The position numbers and the translations under genes are program-made. The notes beneath the pieces were generated by a model. The model saw only the letters and a list, made by a program, of their open reading frames with translations. It did not search any database and was not told the origin of the DNA. From assembly GCA_051747385.1 (NCBI GenBank), contig JBNJGB010000030.1:1-64000 (forward strand): a DNA stretch of 64,000 nucleotides. The letters are read 5' to 3'. Below, piece by piece: positions 17,015 to 24,474 of this stretch (within the stretch, counting starts at the first letter, position 1; each line of letters begins with the position of its first letter). Source of the DNA: JBNJGB01 sp051747385. GTDB lineage: Bacteria > Myxococcota_A > UBA9042 > PHBI01 > JACKFB01.

Positions 17015-17701
17015 ATGAGCAACGGCGACATCCCATCCATCGACCGAGACAAGGTGCGTGCGGAGGCTCGGAAACTCGACGGCACCGGTCTGAGGGTCTG
17101 GCTCGACCGCGCCATCGACATGCTCCCCGACGAGGCCTTCCCGGAGCTCATCGAGGACTACGTGTGGCTGAAGGACATCCTGGCGGACGAGGGCACGCAG
17201 CCCGACCTTCTCAAAACGATTCGCCGCTTCCATCAGGAGAGCCTCGCAGGCCGGTACTACCAGGACTTCAACGTCAACTCGCGGAACTTCATGGAGAAGT
17301 CCCGAGGAACCGAACTGTTCATCGCCGAGCATTCCCGCCTGCTCGATGCCTGCATGAAGGCGGATCGTCAGGACGACGTGGAGGTCGTTCGCGAGGGGCT
17401 TCGCCTCCTCATCGACCTGATGCGCCAGATCGACGAGTGCCGGGACGACATCATCTTCTTCGCCGACGAGGCCGGCTCCTGGCAGGTGGGCATGGACTGG
17501 AAGAAGGTTCTACCGGTCTGGTTCCGGAGCCTGGCGCCGGGTGCCGACCCCTACGACTGGGCCGAGGACGTGATCGACGCCCTCAACGCGTTCGCGGGCC
17601 CAGACGTCGACTCGCTCCTGGAGGCCGCGCGCGAGATCGCGTCCCCCGAGCAGCGCGAGGCGCTCAGCGACTACGAGTGCAACCTCAGGCGTCGCCGCTG
17701 A
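17015..17701 (+). CDS. hypothetical protein, third gene of the PIN cassette
   Basis: 228 residues, not recognised. ATG 11 bp after the PIN stop with AAGGACGA upstream. Mostly predicted helix, acidic, no signal peptide. Noticeable segments: WLDRAIDMLPDEAFPELIEDY, TIRRFHQESLAGRYYQDFNVNSRNFMEKS, and WKKVLPVWFRSLAPGADPYDWAEDVI. The tight spacing to the two upstream genes argues for one transcription unit and a role with the PIN protein, but nothing in the sequence names the function. Confidence 0.75.
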   Translation: MSNGDIPSIDRDKVRAEARKLDGTGLRVWLDRAIDMLPDEAFPELIEDYVWLKDILADEGTQPDLLKTIRRFHQESLAGRYYQDFNVNSRNFMEKSRGTELFIAEHSRLLDACMKADRQDDVEVVREGLRLLIDLMRQIDECRDDIIFFADEAGSWQVGMDWKKVLPVWFRSLAPGADPYDWAEDVIDALNAFAGPDVDSLLEAAREIASPEQREALSDYECNLRRRR

Positions 17702-17824
17702 CGAGCCGCGGGGCGGTCGCGACCGCGTTCCCAGCCTGAGCCGACGGAGCGTTGTCCGAACCGGCCTGTTGTCCGCGTTGTGCAACATTCCACATCCGGC
17801 CAACACGGTGGTCGCCGCTGCCCG

Positions 17825-19233
17825 TCAGTCGCGCGGCTCGAGCCCGAGTTCCACGCTGTACTGGTCGGCGAACCGCTCGAGCCCGATCTCGTCCAACTCC
17901 AGCGTCACCTTCCGCTTCTCGTGGTCCCACATCGCCGTCCAGACCCACAGGCGCACGATCTCGTTGTTCTCCCCTCGGGTGAGCGTCGGCCAGACCGGCA
18001 CCAGGGCTTCGAGCACCTGGCGCGCGACCGGCGATGCGCCCGTGACGCGGTCCGGGTGCTGAAGGAGATGAAAGACGTGCGCCTCGACCTCCGACGCGGA
18101 CACCTGCACGCTCGGCCGGCAGGCGGGACGCTCGGCGCTGCCACGGCAGCGGTAGTAGCGGGGCACCTCGGTGGCGTTCTCGATGGTGACCGCGGTCGAT
18201 GCGGACGTCGTCATCCCGCCGCTGCACCCGGCGCAGTAGATCACGCCGCGCAGCAGGTACGGATCCCTGTCCGGCGGCAACAACGGGCCAAGAGGGCTTG
18301 GCTCGCGGGTGCGGCGAGAGGCGATGGCGTCCCTCGCCGCTCGGGCGGTCGCATCGTCAACCAGGGCCTCGTGAACGCCGGACACGAGCACCGGACCCGC
18401 CGCGCGCATGCCCACGTAGAGCGGGCTACGCAGCAGCATGAGCACGGCTCGCCCCGACCACGGCTTGCCATCCGAGTGGCGGGTGGCCTTTGTGCGGATC
18501 CCCTGCCCGTTGGCCCACCGGGCGATCACGGCACCGCTCTGCCCCGTCGCGGCCCGCCGGAAGAACTCGCGGACGACGTCGGCCTCTGTCGGGTGCGGGA
18601 CGAGTTGGCGCGAGGCGGGGTCCGAGCTGAAGCCGAAGGGTACGCGCCCCGCCGAGCGGAGCCCGCGCGCGCGCTTCGCCGCACGGACATCGCGGAGCCG
18701 CTCGCCGATGAGCTGACGCTCGACCACGGCTTCCGAGCGAAGCGAGGAAACGGGGCGCGAGCACCGAAGGTGCGAGTCCAAGGGACGGCACTCGCCAAGC
18801 GAGGCCGCAACTCGCCGAACGCGGCCAGCACGTTGTTCATCAGCCCGCGCATCACCGAGCCCATGCCGTCGCGGCCAGCGGCGACCACGACGAGCTCGAC
18901 GCCGGTCCGTTCGAAGAACTCCTGCAGCCGAGTCCAGTCGCGCACGCTGCGCGTCAAGCGGTCGAACCGCTGGACCACGACCGCATCCACCTGCCCACTG
19001 GAGATGGCCGCGATCATCCGCATCAACGCCGGCCGCCCGAGGGAACCCCCGCCGACCCCGACGTCGTCGAAGCGCTCGTCGACCAGCTCCCAGCCCTCGT
19101 ACTTCATCGACCCGACGAACGCCTCGCAGGCCTCCCGCTGAGCGTCGCACGATGAGTAGTCGAGTTCGCGGTCGACGGACTGCCGCATGTAGACGGCGCA
19201 TCGGACTCGGGGCCGGTCGAGACGGGGCGGCAC
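17825..19233 (-). pseudogene. serine recombinase (resolvase/integrase), interrupted
   Basis: Site-specific recombinase with catalytic Ser19 in YMRQSVDREL and the conserved RFDRLTR and GSLGRP regions. The N-terminal frame runs from GTG 19233 to FGEL (residue 142, 18808); the rest, from VERQLIGERLRDVRAAKRARG through the recombinase domain and a zinc-ribbon (IYCAGCSGG, YYRCRGS) to the stop at 17825, is in another frame. Between them is an 86-nt hairpin-rich stretch (18725-18810) absent from the family; removing it rejoins the frames exactly. The intact ancestor would be about 440 residues. As it stands the enzyme should be dead, so the island is probably no longer mobile. Confidence 0.85.
18725..18810. 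repeat. 86-nt hairpin-rich insertion inside the recombinase
   Basis: Interrupts the recombinase between codon 141 (Glu) and the family-conserved ERQLIGER. Its length (2 mod 3) accounts for the frame change. It contains the perfect stem GCACC-GAA-GGTGC (18761-18773), TTCC...GGAA arms, and repeated CGAGCGAAGCGAG-like runs. No coding capacity. It looks like a small palindromic mobile element or an internal duplication; no second copy was found in the window. Confidence 0.65.
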
Positions 19234-19235
19234 GG

Positions 19236-19511
19236 TCAGTATCCGAGGTCGAGGTCTTGGGCCTGGCGCGTCAGCTCGGCCAGCGCCTCGTCGCGGCGGG
19301 CCTCGTCCTGCCGCTTGTACGCCATGAGGTCGACCGCCCCGATCCGCCGCTGCGTGCCGACCATGCGGAACAAGAGCGCCCCCGTTTCGAGTAAGCCGAT
19401 GAGGAAAGGATGTGAGACGTTGAGGACCTCGGCGGCCTGTTGGGTCGTGAGGTCGCCGTGCACGGGCGCCTCGCCGGCATGCGAATCCAGGATGGGCGGC
19501 TGGGACTTCAT
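19236..19511 (-). CDS. HTH excisionase/antitoxin-like DNA-binding protein
   Basis: 91 residues. A helix-turn-helix of the excisionase (MerR-like) type, DLTTQQAAEVLNVSHPFLIGLLETG, followed by the wing RMVGTQRRIGAVDLMAY and a charged helix rich in Arg, Glu and Ala. This layout is known from antitoxins that normally sit directly before a PIN toxin. Here the next gene, 2 bp downstream, is the broken serine recombinase, so it may serve as a recombination directionality factor, or be an antitoxin left behind. DNA-binding is well supported; partner is open. Confidence 0.75.
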   Translation of the reverse strand: MKSQPPILDSHAGEAPVHGDLTTQQAAEVLNVSHPFLIGLLETGALLFRMVGTQRRIGAVDLMAYKRQDEARRDEALAELTRQAQDLDLGY

Positions 19512-19897
19512 GCCGGCGATCCTACGTGGCGAGGTCGCAGGTGCAACAGGCGACGTCGCCTCGGCTATCGGCTTGCGCCTACACGGGTTCGTCCAGGGCT
19601 GGGCCCGGGTTCGCGTTGCGTGGAAGCGTTGCGAACCTCGCGAGCAACAATCCGGGACGCTACACGATCTCCCTACCGCCTTGTGAACAGGACGCGACGC
19701 CGCGTAAGCGACTGATTAGGCAAGACATTCTTCACGTGGCGCTCGGCGGTTGGTGGTGGCGATAAGGCGAATGGTACTCGAGCCATTCGGAGCCCCCTGG
19801 TCGTGAGGCCAGGGGGCCTTCGCGTTTCCGGTCGGCAGCCGCCTTGACTCGGCCGTGCTGCGCGTGGGATCGGCGGGGTGTTCGCAGGAGGGGAGTC
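19512..19897. other. intergenic stretch at the right end of the island
   Basis: About 390 bp without a believable gene. Contains an inverted repeat CGAATGG-N8-CCATTCG (about 19768-19789) directly before a strong hairpin (19792-19817). The segment TCGAG...CCATTCGGAGCC vaguely resembles the 3' end of the tRNA-Asn gene but only with several gaps, so an attachment site cannot be claimed. Confidence 0.4.
19792..19817. terminator. strong GC hairpin, probable terminator
   Basis: GCCCCCTGG / CCAGGGGGC perfect 9-bp stem with an 8-nt loop, followed on the plus strand by CTTCGCGTTT. It lies between the island and the downstream SDR gene. Confidence 0.6.
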
Positions 19898-20758
19898 ATG
19901 GTCGGCGAGGTGCCCTCGATGGAGGGGAAGACGTGCCTGGTGACGGGCGCGAACACGGGGATCGGGCGGGTGACCGCCGTGGAGCTGGCGCGGGCCGGCG
20001 CGCACGTGATGCTGGCCTGCCGCGTGCGCGAGCGGGCCGAGCCGGTGCTGGACGAGATGCGAGCGCTGGCCGGCCGTGAGGCGGCGACCTTCGTGCCCCT
20101 CGACCTGGGCGACCTGGACTCGGTCCGGGCCTGCGCGGAGGACGTGCTCGACCGCGGGCGGCCCCTCGACGTCCTGGTGAACAACGCCGGCGTCGCCGGG
20201 CACCGCGGGCAGACGAAGGACGGCTTCGAGCTGGCCTTCGGCGTGAACCACGTCGGGCACTTCCTGCTCACGATGCGCCTAGCCGAGCGCCTGAAGGAGA
20301 CGCCTCGCTCCCGCGTGGTGAACGTCGCCAGCCGCTCCCACTACGACGCGAAGGGCATCGACTGGGAGGCCGTCCGCCGGCCCACGGCCACGGTGACGGG
20401 GCTGCGGGAGTACGCGGTGTCGAAGCTCGCCAACGTGCTGTTCGCCCGCGAGCTGGCGCGGCGACTGGAAGGGACGGACACGACATCGTACAGCCTGCAC
20501 CCCGGTGTCGTGGCGACCGACGTCTGGCGGAGAGTCCCCGGGCCCGTGGCCTGGCTGATGAAGCGCTTCATGCTCTCGCCCGACCGCGGGGCCGAGACCA
20601 CGCTCCACTGCGCCACGTCCCCGGACGCGCCCCGGGACAACGGGCGCTACTTCACGCGCTCCAGGCCGAAGAAGCCCAGCAGGCCCGCCATGGACGACGA
20701 CCTCGCGACGGAGCTCTGGCGGCGCAGCGTCGCCTGGGCGGGGGCGGACCTCCCGTAG
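19898..20758 (+). CDS. short-chain dehydrogenase/reductase (retinol-dehydrogenase-like)
   Basis: NAD(P)-dependent oxidoreductase, 286 residues. Start chosen at 19898 because AGGAGGGG precedes it. Cofactor motif TGANTGIG, LVNNAGVAG, catalytic YAVSK with Ser upstream (VVNVASRSH). Long insertion and the C-terminal HPGVVATDVWRR pattern resemble the RDH/WWOX-like SDRs acting on hydrophobic carbonyls. Substrate cannot be read. It converges with the next SDR gene with only 7 bp between stops. Confidence 0.9.
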   Translation: MVGEVPSMEGKTCLVTGANTGIGRVTAVELARAGAHVMLACRVRERAEPVLDEMRALAGREAATFVPLDLGDLDSVRACAEDVLDRGRPLDVLVNNAGVAGHRGQTKDGFELAFGVNHVGHFLLTMRLAERLKETPRSRVVNVASRSHYDAKGIDWEAVRRPTATVTGLREYAVSKLANVLFARELARRLEGTDTTSYSLHPGVVATDVWRRVPGPVAWLMKRFMLSPDRGAETTLHCATSPDAPRDNGRYFTRSRPKKPSRPAMDDDLATELWRRSVAWAGADLP

Positions 20759-20765
20759 GTCCCGG

Positions 20766-21554
20766 TCAGCCCCGGGAGACCAGGCGGTTCACCAGCCCGG
20801 GAGTGTGGCGACCCAGCCACGCGGCCACCTTGCCGTGGCCCGTAAAGACCTTCTCACGCTGGCGCCGGTGGACAGCGCGCACGATGACACGGGCGGCCTT
20901 GTCCGCCGGCCACATGAGGTTCGACGGGCGCTTGTCCTTCCGGTCCGGGTGGTGGACGTTGTCCTTGTCCACGCGGGCGATCTCGCTCTCGACGAAGCCC
21001 GGGTGCACGGTCGTGCAGGACACGCCGCTTCCCCGGAGCTCGGCGGCCAGGACCTCGCCGATCGCGCGCACGGCGGCCTTCGAGGCGCAGTAGGCGCCCA
21101 TCTTCGGCGTGAAGACGAAGGCGTTGACGCTGCCCACGAGGCCGATGCGCCCGCCGGTCTCTCGGAGCTCCGGGAGCGCGTGGCGCACGGTGGTCACGAG
21201 CCCGACCACGTTCACGTCGAGCTGGCGCCGCCAGTCCTCCGCCGACAGCTTCTCGATGGCGCCGCCCACGCCGTATCCCGCGTTGGCCAGGACCACGTCC
21301 AGGCGCCCGAAGCGCTCCACCACCGCCCGGACCGCCTCCGCCACCCCGTCCTCGTCGGTGACGTCGCAGGGGACCGCCAGGGCCTCGCCGCCTCGCCCCT
21401 CGATGTCCCGGACCACCTCGTCGAGGCGCTCGCGACGCCGGCCCGAGACGGCCACCCGGGCCCCCTCCCCGGCGAACTCCAGGGCGCAGGCGCGGCCGAT
21501 TCCGCTCCCGCCTCCCGTGATCCACGCGACCTTCCCGTCGAATCGACCGGCCAT
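20766..21554 (-). CDS. short-chain dehydrogenase/reductase
   Basis: Classical SDR of 262 residues. Start at ATG 21554 with GGAGGGGAG upstream (the frame is open further, but the protein begins MAGRFDGKVAWITGGGSGIG as usual). TGGGSGIG cofactor loop, LANAGYG in place of NNAG, catalytic Ser (LVGSVNAF) and YCASK. C-terminal part basic (VHRRQREKVFTGHGKVAAWLGRHTPGLVNRLV), a pattern common in membrane-peripheral SDRs. Substrate unknown; unrelated by sequence detail to the convergent SDR. Confidence 0.9.
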   Translation of the reverse strand: MAGRFDGKVAWITGGGSGIGRACALEFAGEGARVAVSGRRRERLDEVVRDIEGRGGEALAVPCDVTDEDGVAEAVRAVVERFGRLDVVLANAGYGVGGAIEKLSAEDWRRQLDVNVVGLVTTVRHALPELRETGGRIGLVGSVNAFVFTPKMGAYCASKAAVRAIGEVLAAELRGSGVSCTTVHPGFVESEIARVDKDNVHHPDRKDKRPSNLMWPADKAARVIVRAVHRRQREKVFTGHGKVAAWLGRHTPGLVNRLVSRG

Positions 21555-21666
21555 CTCCCCTCCGTCGGCGTTGCGTGACGGACGCGAGCGTACACCGGGA
21601 CTCGACGGGGGGTCGACCGTGGTAGGCTGCTCCCCGGGTTCCCCACGGACCTCCCTGGAGCCACGC

Positions 21667-22995
21667 ATGTCCGCGAGAACGCGCGTGAAGGGCCGCTGGT
21701 GCTGGAGCTGCGGGGAGATCCGCGAGGCCGGCGTCGCCGACGGGGACGGTCGCTGGCTCTGCGAGGCGTGTGGGCGGCTGGACGACGAGGAGCTGGGCTA
21801 TCGCCGGGCCGTGGCGACCCTGAGCCGCATGGTCACCGTGCAGGGCCTCGTCCGGGAGGCGGACCGCGACGCGTTCGAGCCCTACCTGGACCACCCGGAC
21901 CTGCGCGTGCGCTGGTACGCCCAGGACCTCGCGGCCGCGGACGCCGAGGGTCGCCGGCTGGGCCTGGAGGAGCCCGCCGTGGAGCACCCCCTCCTCGCCG
22001 AGCCCCCGGAGGTCATGCGAGACGACGAGCCGAGGAGCCGGCGCGCGCTGGCCTTCCGGGTCCTGCTGGACGCCCTGGAGCCGCACTGGGGCCGGCAGGC
22101 GCGCGACCACGTCGTGGACAAGGTGAAGTTCCTGGGCGAGGGGGTCACCTACCAGGCCTGGACCTCCGTCGTGGAGCTCCCCGGGCGTCCCGAGCCGACG
22201 CGCGTCGTCGCGCGGCTCCCCTTTTCCGACGTGCCCGCGGACCAGATCATCGAGGCCACGCGCGAGGCGCGCCTGCTACGGCGGCTGGGGGCCACTCCGC
22301 GGGCCTTCCGGGTCCCGCGGATCGTGGCGGCCGTGCCGGTGTCCGTCGGCATCGCCCCCGTCCAGGAGTTCGCGCCCGGACTCCCCGTGGAGCTTCGCGC
22401 GCCCCGCAGCCCCGTCACGCCGCCGTGGGACAGCATCGCGGACGCCGCCGCGCGCTGCCACGCCGTGCCCATCGACGAGGTGGCGGGCCTGGTGCCCTGG
22501 CACGAGAGCCGGCGCGCCCACGCCCGCTTCGAGCTCCGGGGGCTCGAGCGGCTCTCGGACCGGCCCGAGGCCCGCGACGCCCTCGCGTGGGCCCTGGAGA
22601 ACCTGCCACCGGACGAGCCTCCGGCCCTGCTCCACGGCGACCTGGTGGGCGAGAACGTCCTCCTGGCCCTGCCCGAGCTGCTGGACGGGGAGGAGCGTCC
22701 GGCCCTCATCGACTGGACCGAGGCCCGGGCCGGCGACCCGGCCTACGACCTGGCCATCGTCACGCGGGGCGTCCGCCGCCCCTTCCAGGTGCCCCACGGC
22801 CTCGAGCGCCTGGTCGAGGCGTACGAGGCCCGAGCCGACACGGAGCTCGGCACGGACGCGGTGCGGCTCTACGAGCTCGTGCTGGCCGCCCACCACTGGG
22901 AGCACGCCCTGCACGACTTCGGCGACGGGGCGCAGCAGGCGCAGGAGCAGCGAAACCGCCTCGTCCGGACCCTGAAGCGCGCCGCAGGCGCTTAG
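21667..22995 (+). CDS. zinc-ribbon / aminoglycoside-phosphotransferase-fold fusion
   Basis: 442 residues. Residues 12-35 form a C4 zinc ribbon (CWSCGEIREAG...CEACG). The middle part (60-140) is helical and acidic. From about 150 the protein has an APH/choline-kinase fold: FLGEGVTYQAW nucleotide loop, HGDLVGENVLL catalytic loop, and IDWTEARAGDPAYDLA in place of the DFG-type metal site. APH-fold enzymes phosphorylate small molecules or sometimes proteins; a zinc-ribbon at the front is not standard. Divergent from the SDR gene; followed after 7 bp by a DHH phosphoesterase, probably co-transcribed. Confidence 0.82.
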   Translation: MSARTRVKGRWCWSCGEIREAGVADGDGRWLCEACGRLDDEELGYRRAVATLSRMVTVQGLVREADRDAFEPYLDHPDLRVRWYAQDLAAADAEGRRLGLEEPAVEHPLLAEPPEVMRDDEPRSRRALAFRVLLDALEPHWGRQARDHVVDKVKFLGEGVTYQAWTSVVELPGRPEPTRVVARLPFSDVPADQIIEATREARLLRRLGATPRAFRVPRIVAAVPVSVGIAPVQEFAPGLPVELRAPRSPVTPPWDSIADAAARCHAVPIDEVAGLVPWHESRRAHARFELRGLERLSDRPEARDALAWALENLPPDEPPALLHGDLVGENVLLALPELLDGEERPALIDWTEARAGDPAYDLAIVTRGVRRPFQVPHGLERLVEAYEARADTELGTDAVRLYELVLAAHHWEHALHDFGDGAQQAQEQRNRLVRTLKRAAGA

Positions 22996-23002
22996 GAGCC
23001 CC

Positions 23003-23818
23003 ATGCCCGGCACGCGCCCTCCCCTCGTCATCTTCCACGACGGCTGCCCGGACGGATTCTGCGCGGCCTGGGTCGCCAGGAAGCGCTTTCCGGACGCCGA
23101 GCTGGCGGGCTGGCGACACGGGGACGACCCGCCGGACGTGACGGGCCGGGACGTCTGGATCGTGGACTTCGCCTTCTCCCGCCGGGCGACGCGGACCATG
23201 GCGCAGCAGGCGTCGAGCCTCCGCATCCTCGACCACCACGCCACGGCCCGGGACGACCTGGGCGACCTCCCCTACGCCACCTTCGACATGGAGCGGAGCG
23301 GCTGCGGCCTCGCCTGGGACACCCTCTTTCCCGACGAGCCCCGCCCCTGGCTGGTCGACTACGTGGAGGATCGCGACCTCTGGCGCTGGGCCCTCCCGGA
23401 CAGCCGGGAGGTCAACGCCGCCATGGAGACGCTCCCCGACGACTTCGACGCGTGGGACGCCGTCCTGGCCGGCGGCCCGGAGGGGCTCGTGGCCCGGGGG
23501 CGAGCCATCCTCGACTGGAAGGCCGTCCACGTGGAGCACCTCGCGCGGCGGGCGGGTCGGCGCCGCATGGCCGGCCATGACGTGCCGGTGGTGAACGCCG
23601 CCCTGCTCCAGTCGGAGCTGGGCAACGCCCTGTCCGAGGGCGAGCCCTTCGCCGTGATGTGGACCGAGGGGGAGGACGGTTCGAGATCGTACAGCCTCCG
23701 CTCGCGCCCCGGCGGCGTCCACGTGGGCGACGTGGCGAAGCGGTTCGGCGGCGGGGGCCACCCCCGGGCCGCCGGGTTCTCCATGTCGCCGGGGGAGAGT
23801 CCCTTCGACGACGAGTAG
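23003..23818 (+). CDS. DHH/DHHA1 family phosphoesterase
   Basis: 271 residues. Phosphoesterase of the DHH superfamily (nanoRNase, cyclic-dinucleotide and similar hydrolases). Metal motifs: FHDGCPDG near the start, VDFAF, the name-giving DHH in RILDHHATA, and the glycine-rich DHHA1 end RFGGGGHPRAAGF. The order and length fit the stand-alone DHH proteins; the exact nucleotide substrate cannot be read. It starts 7 bp after the kinase-fold gene. Confidence 0.9.
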   Translation: MPGTRPPLVIFHDGCPDGFCAAWVARKRFPDAELAGWRHGDDPPDVTGRDVWIVDFAFSRRATRTMAQQASSLRILDHHATARDDLGDLPYATFDMERSGCGLAWDTLFPDEPRPWLVDYVEDRDLWRWALPDSREVNAAMETLPDDFDAWDAVLAGGPEGLVARGRAILDWKAVHVEHLARRAGRRRMAGHDVPVVNAALLQSELGNALSEGEPFAVMWTEGEDGSRSYSLRSRPGGVHVGDVAKRFGGGGHPRAAGFSMSPGESPFDDE

Positions 23819-23902
23819 CCACCCCATCGCGGGCGGGGACGGCAGACCGGGACGTGACCGCCGGGGACGGCGATCCTGCGGCAGCTTCACCTCGGGCGCA
23901 CC

Positions 23903-24442
23903 TCAGTCGGCGGGGAGGAGGGCCTCCACCGGGTCGAGGGTCGGGACGAGGGGGCTGGCGCCGCCGTGCGGCTCCTCCGGGGCCTGCTCGTGCAGGGTCC
24001 CCACCGCGATGACGCGGCGTCCCTCGAAGCGCTCCGTCTCGGCCGCCGGGCGCTTGCCCTCCTCGTGCCAGATGGGGAAGAGGTGCACGCGCCGGCCGTC
24101 CGGAAGCTCCACGGCGGCGTGGCCCACGTGGCGGGGCGGCGGGATCTTCGCCATCCGGACGTCGACCTGCACGTAGGTGCCTTCCACGCGGACCGTCTCG
24201 CCGTCGTGCGCCGCGATGACGTCCGCGCTGGCCACGAGCGGGAGGTCGCCCAGCCCCTCGTAGGACGCCGGCAGCCGTGTCCCCGTGCGCTCCTGGTCGC
24301 TCGGGGCGGGCTGGCTCTTCTTGGGCTTGGGCTTGGGCTTCGGCTTGGGGTCGGTCACGGCCTCGTCCTCCGCTACGCGCTGGGGTTGCGAGGGGCACGC
24401 CACCAGACCGGAGGCCGCCAGGAGCAGGACTGCGACCACCAC
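23903..24442 (-). CDS. lipoprotein with KP-repeat linker and OB-like domain
   Basis: About 179 residues; not recognised. Hydrophobic leader with lipobox GLVAC, a Lys-Pro repeat linker (PKPKPKPKPKK), then a domain of alternating strands (GETVRVEGTYVQVDVRM, GHAAVELPDGRRVHLF, RVIAVGTLHE) like an OB fold. No ATG is in frame; GTG at 24442 is given, but a CTG at 24478 that overlaps the preceding stop would add an Arg-rich signal-peptide N-region and may be the true start. It lies directly downstream of the DUF4157 gene, as expected for an accessory or immunity protein, but that is inference. Confidence 0.7.
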   Translation of the reverse strand: MVVAVLLLAASGLVACPSQPQRVAEDEAVTDPKPKPKPKPKKSQPAPSDQERTGTRLPASYEGLGDLPLVASADVIAAHDGETVRVEGTYVQVDVRMAKIPPPRHVGHAAVELPDGRRVHLFPIWHEEGKRPAAETERFEGRRVIAVGTLHEQAPEEPHGGASPLVPTLDPVEALLPAD

Positions 24443-24474
24443 GGGGCGCCGCGCGGTGCTCGTCCAGCCCCGCC

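Noticed and set aside
19740..19820. Attachment site copied from tRNA-Asn
   Set aside because: Only TCGAG, CCA and CGGAGCC are shared, with several gaps; not enough for an att repeat.
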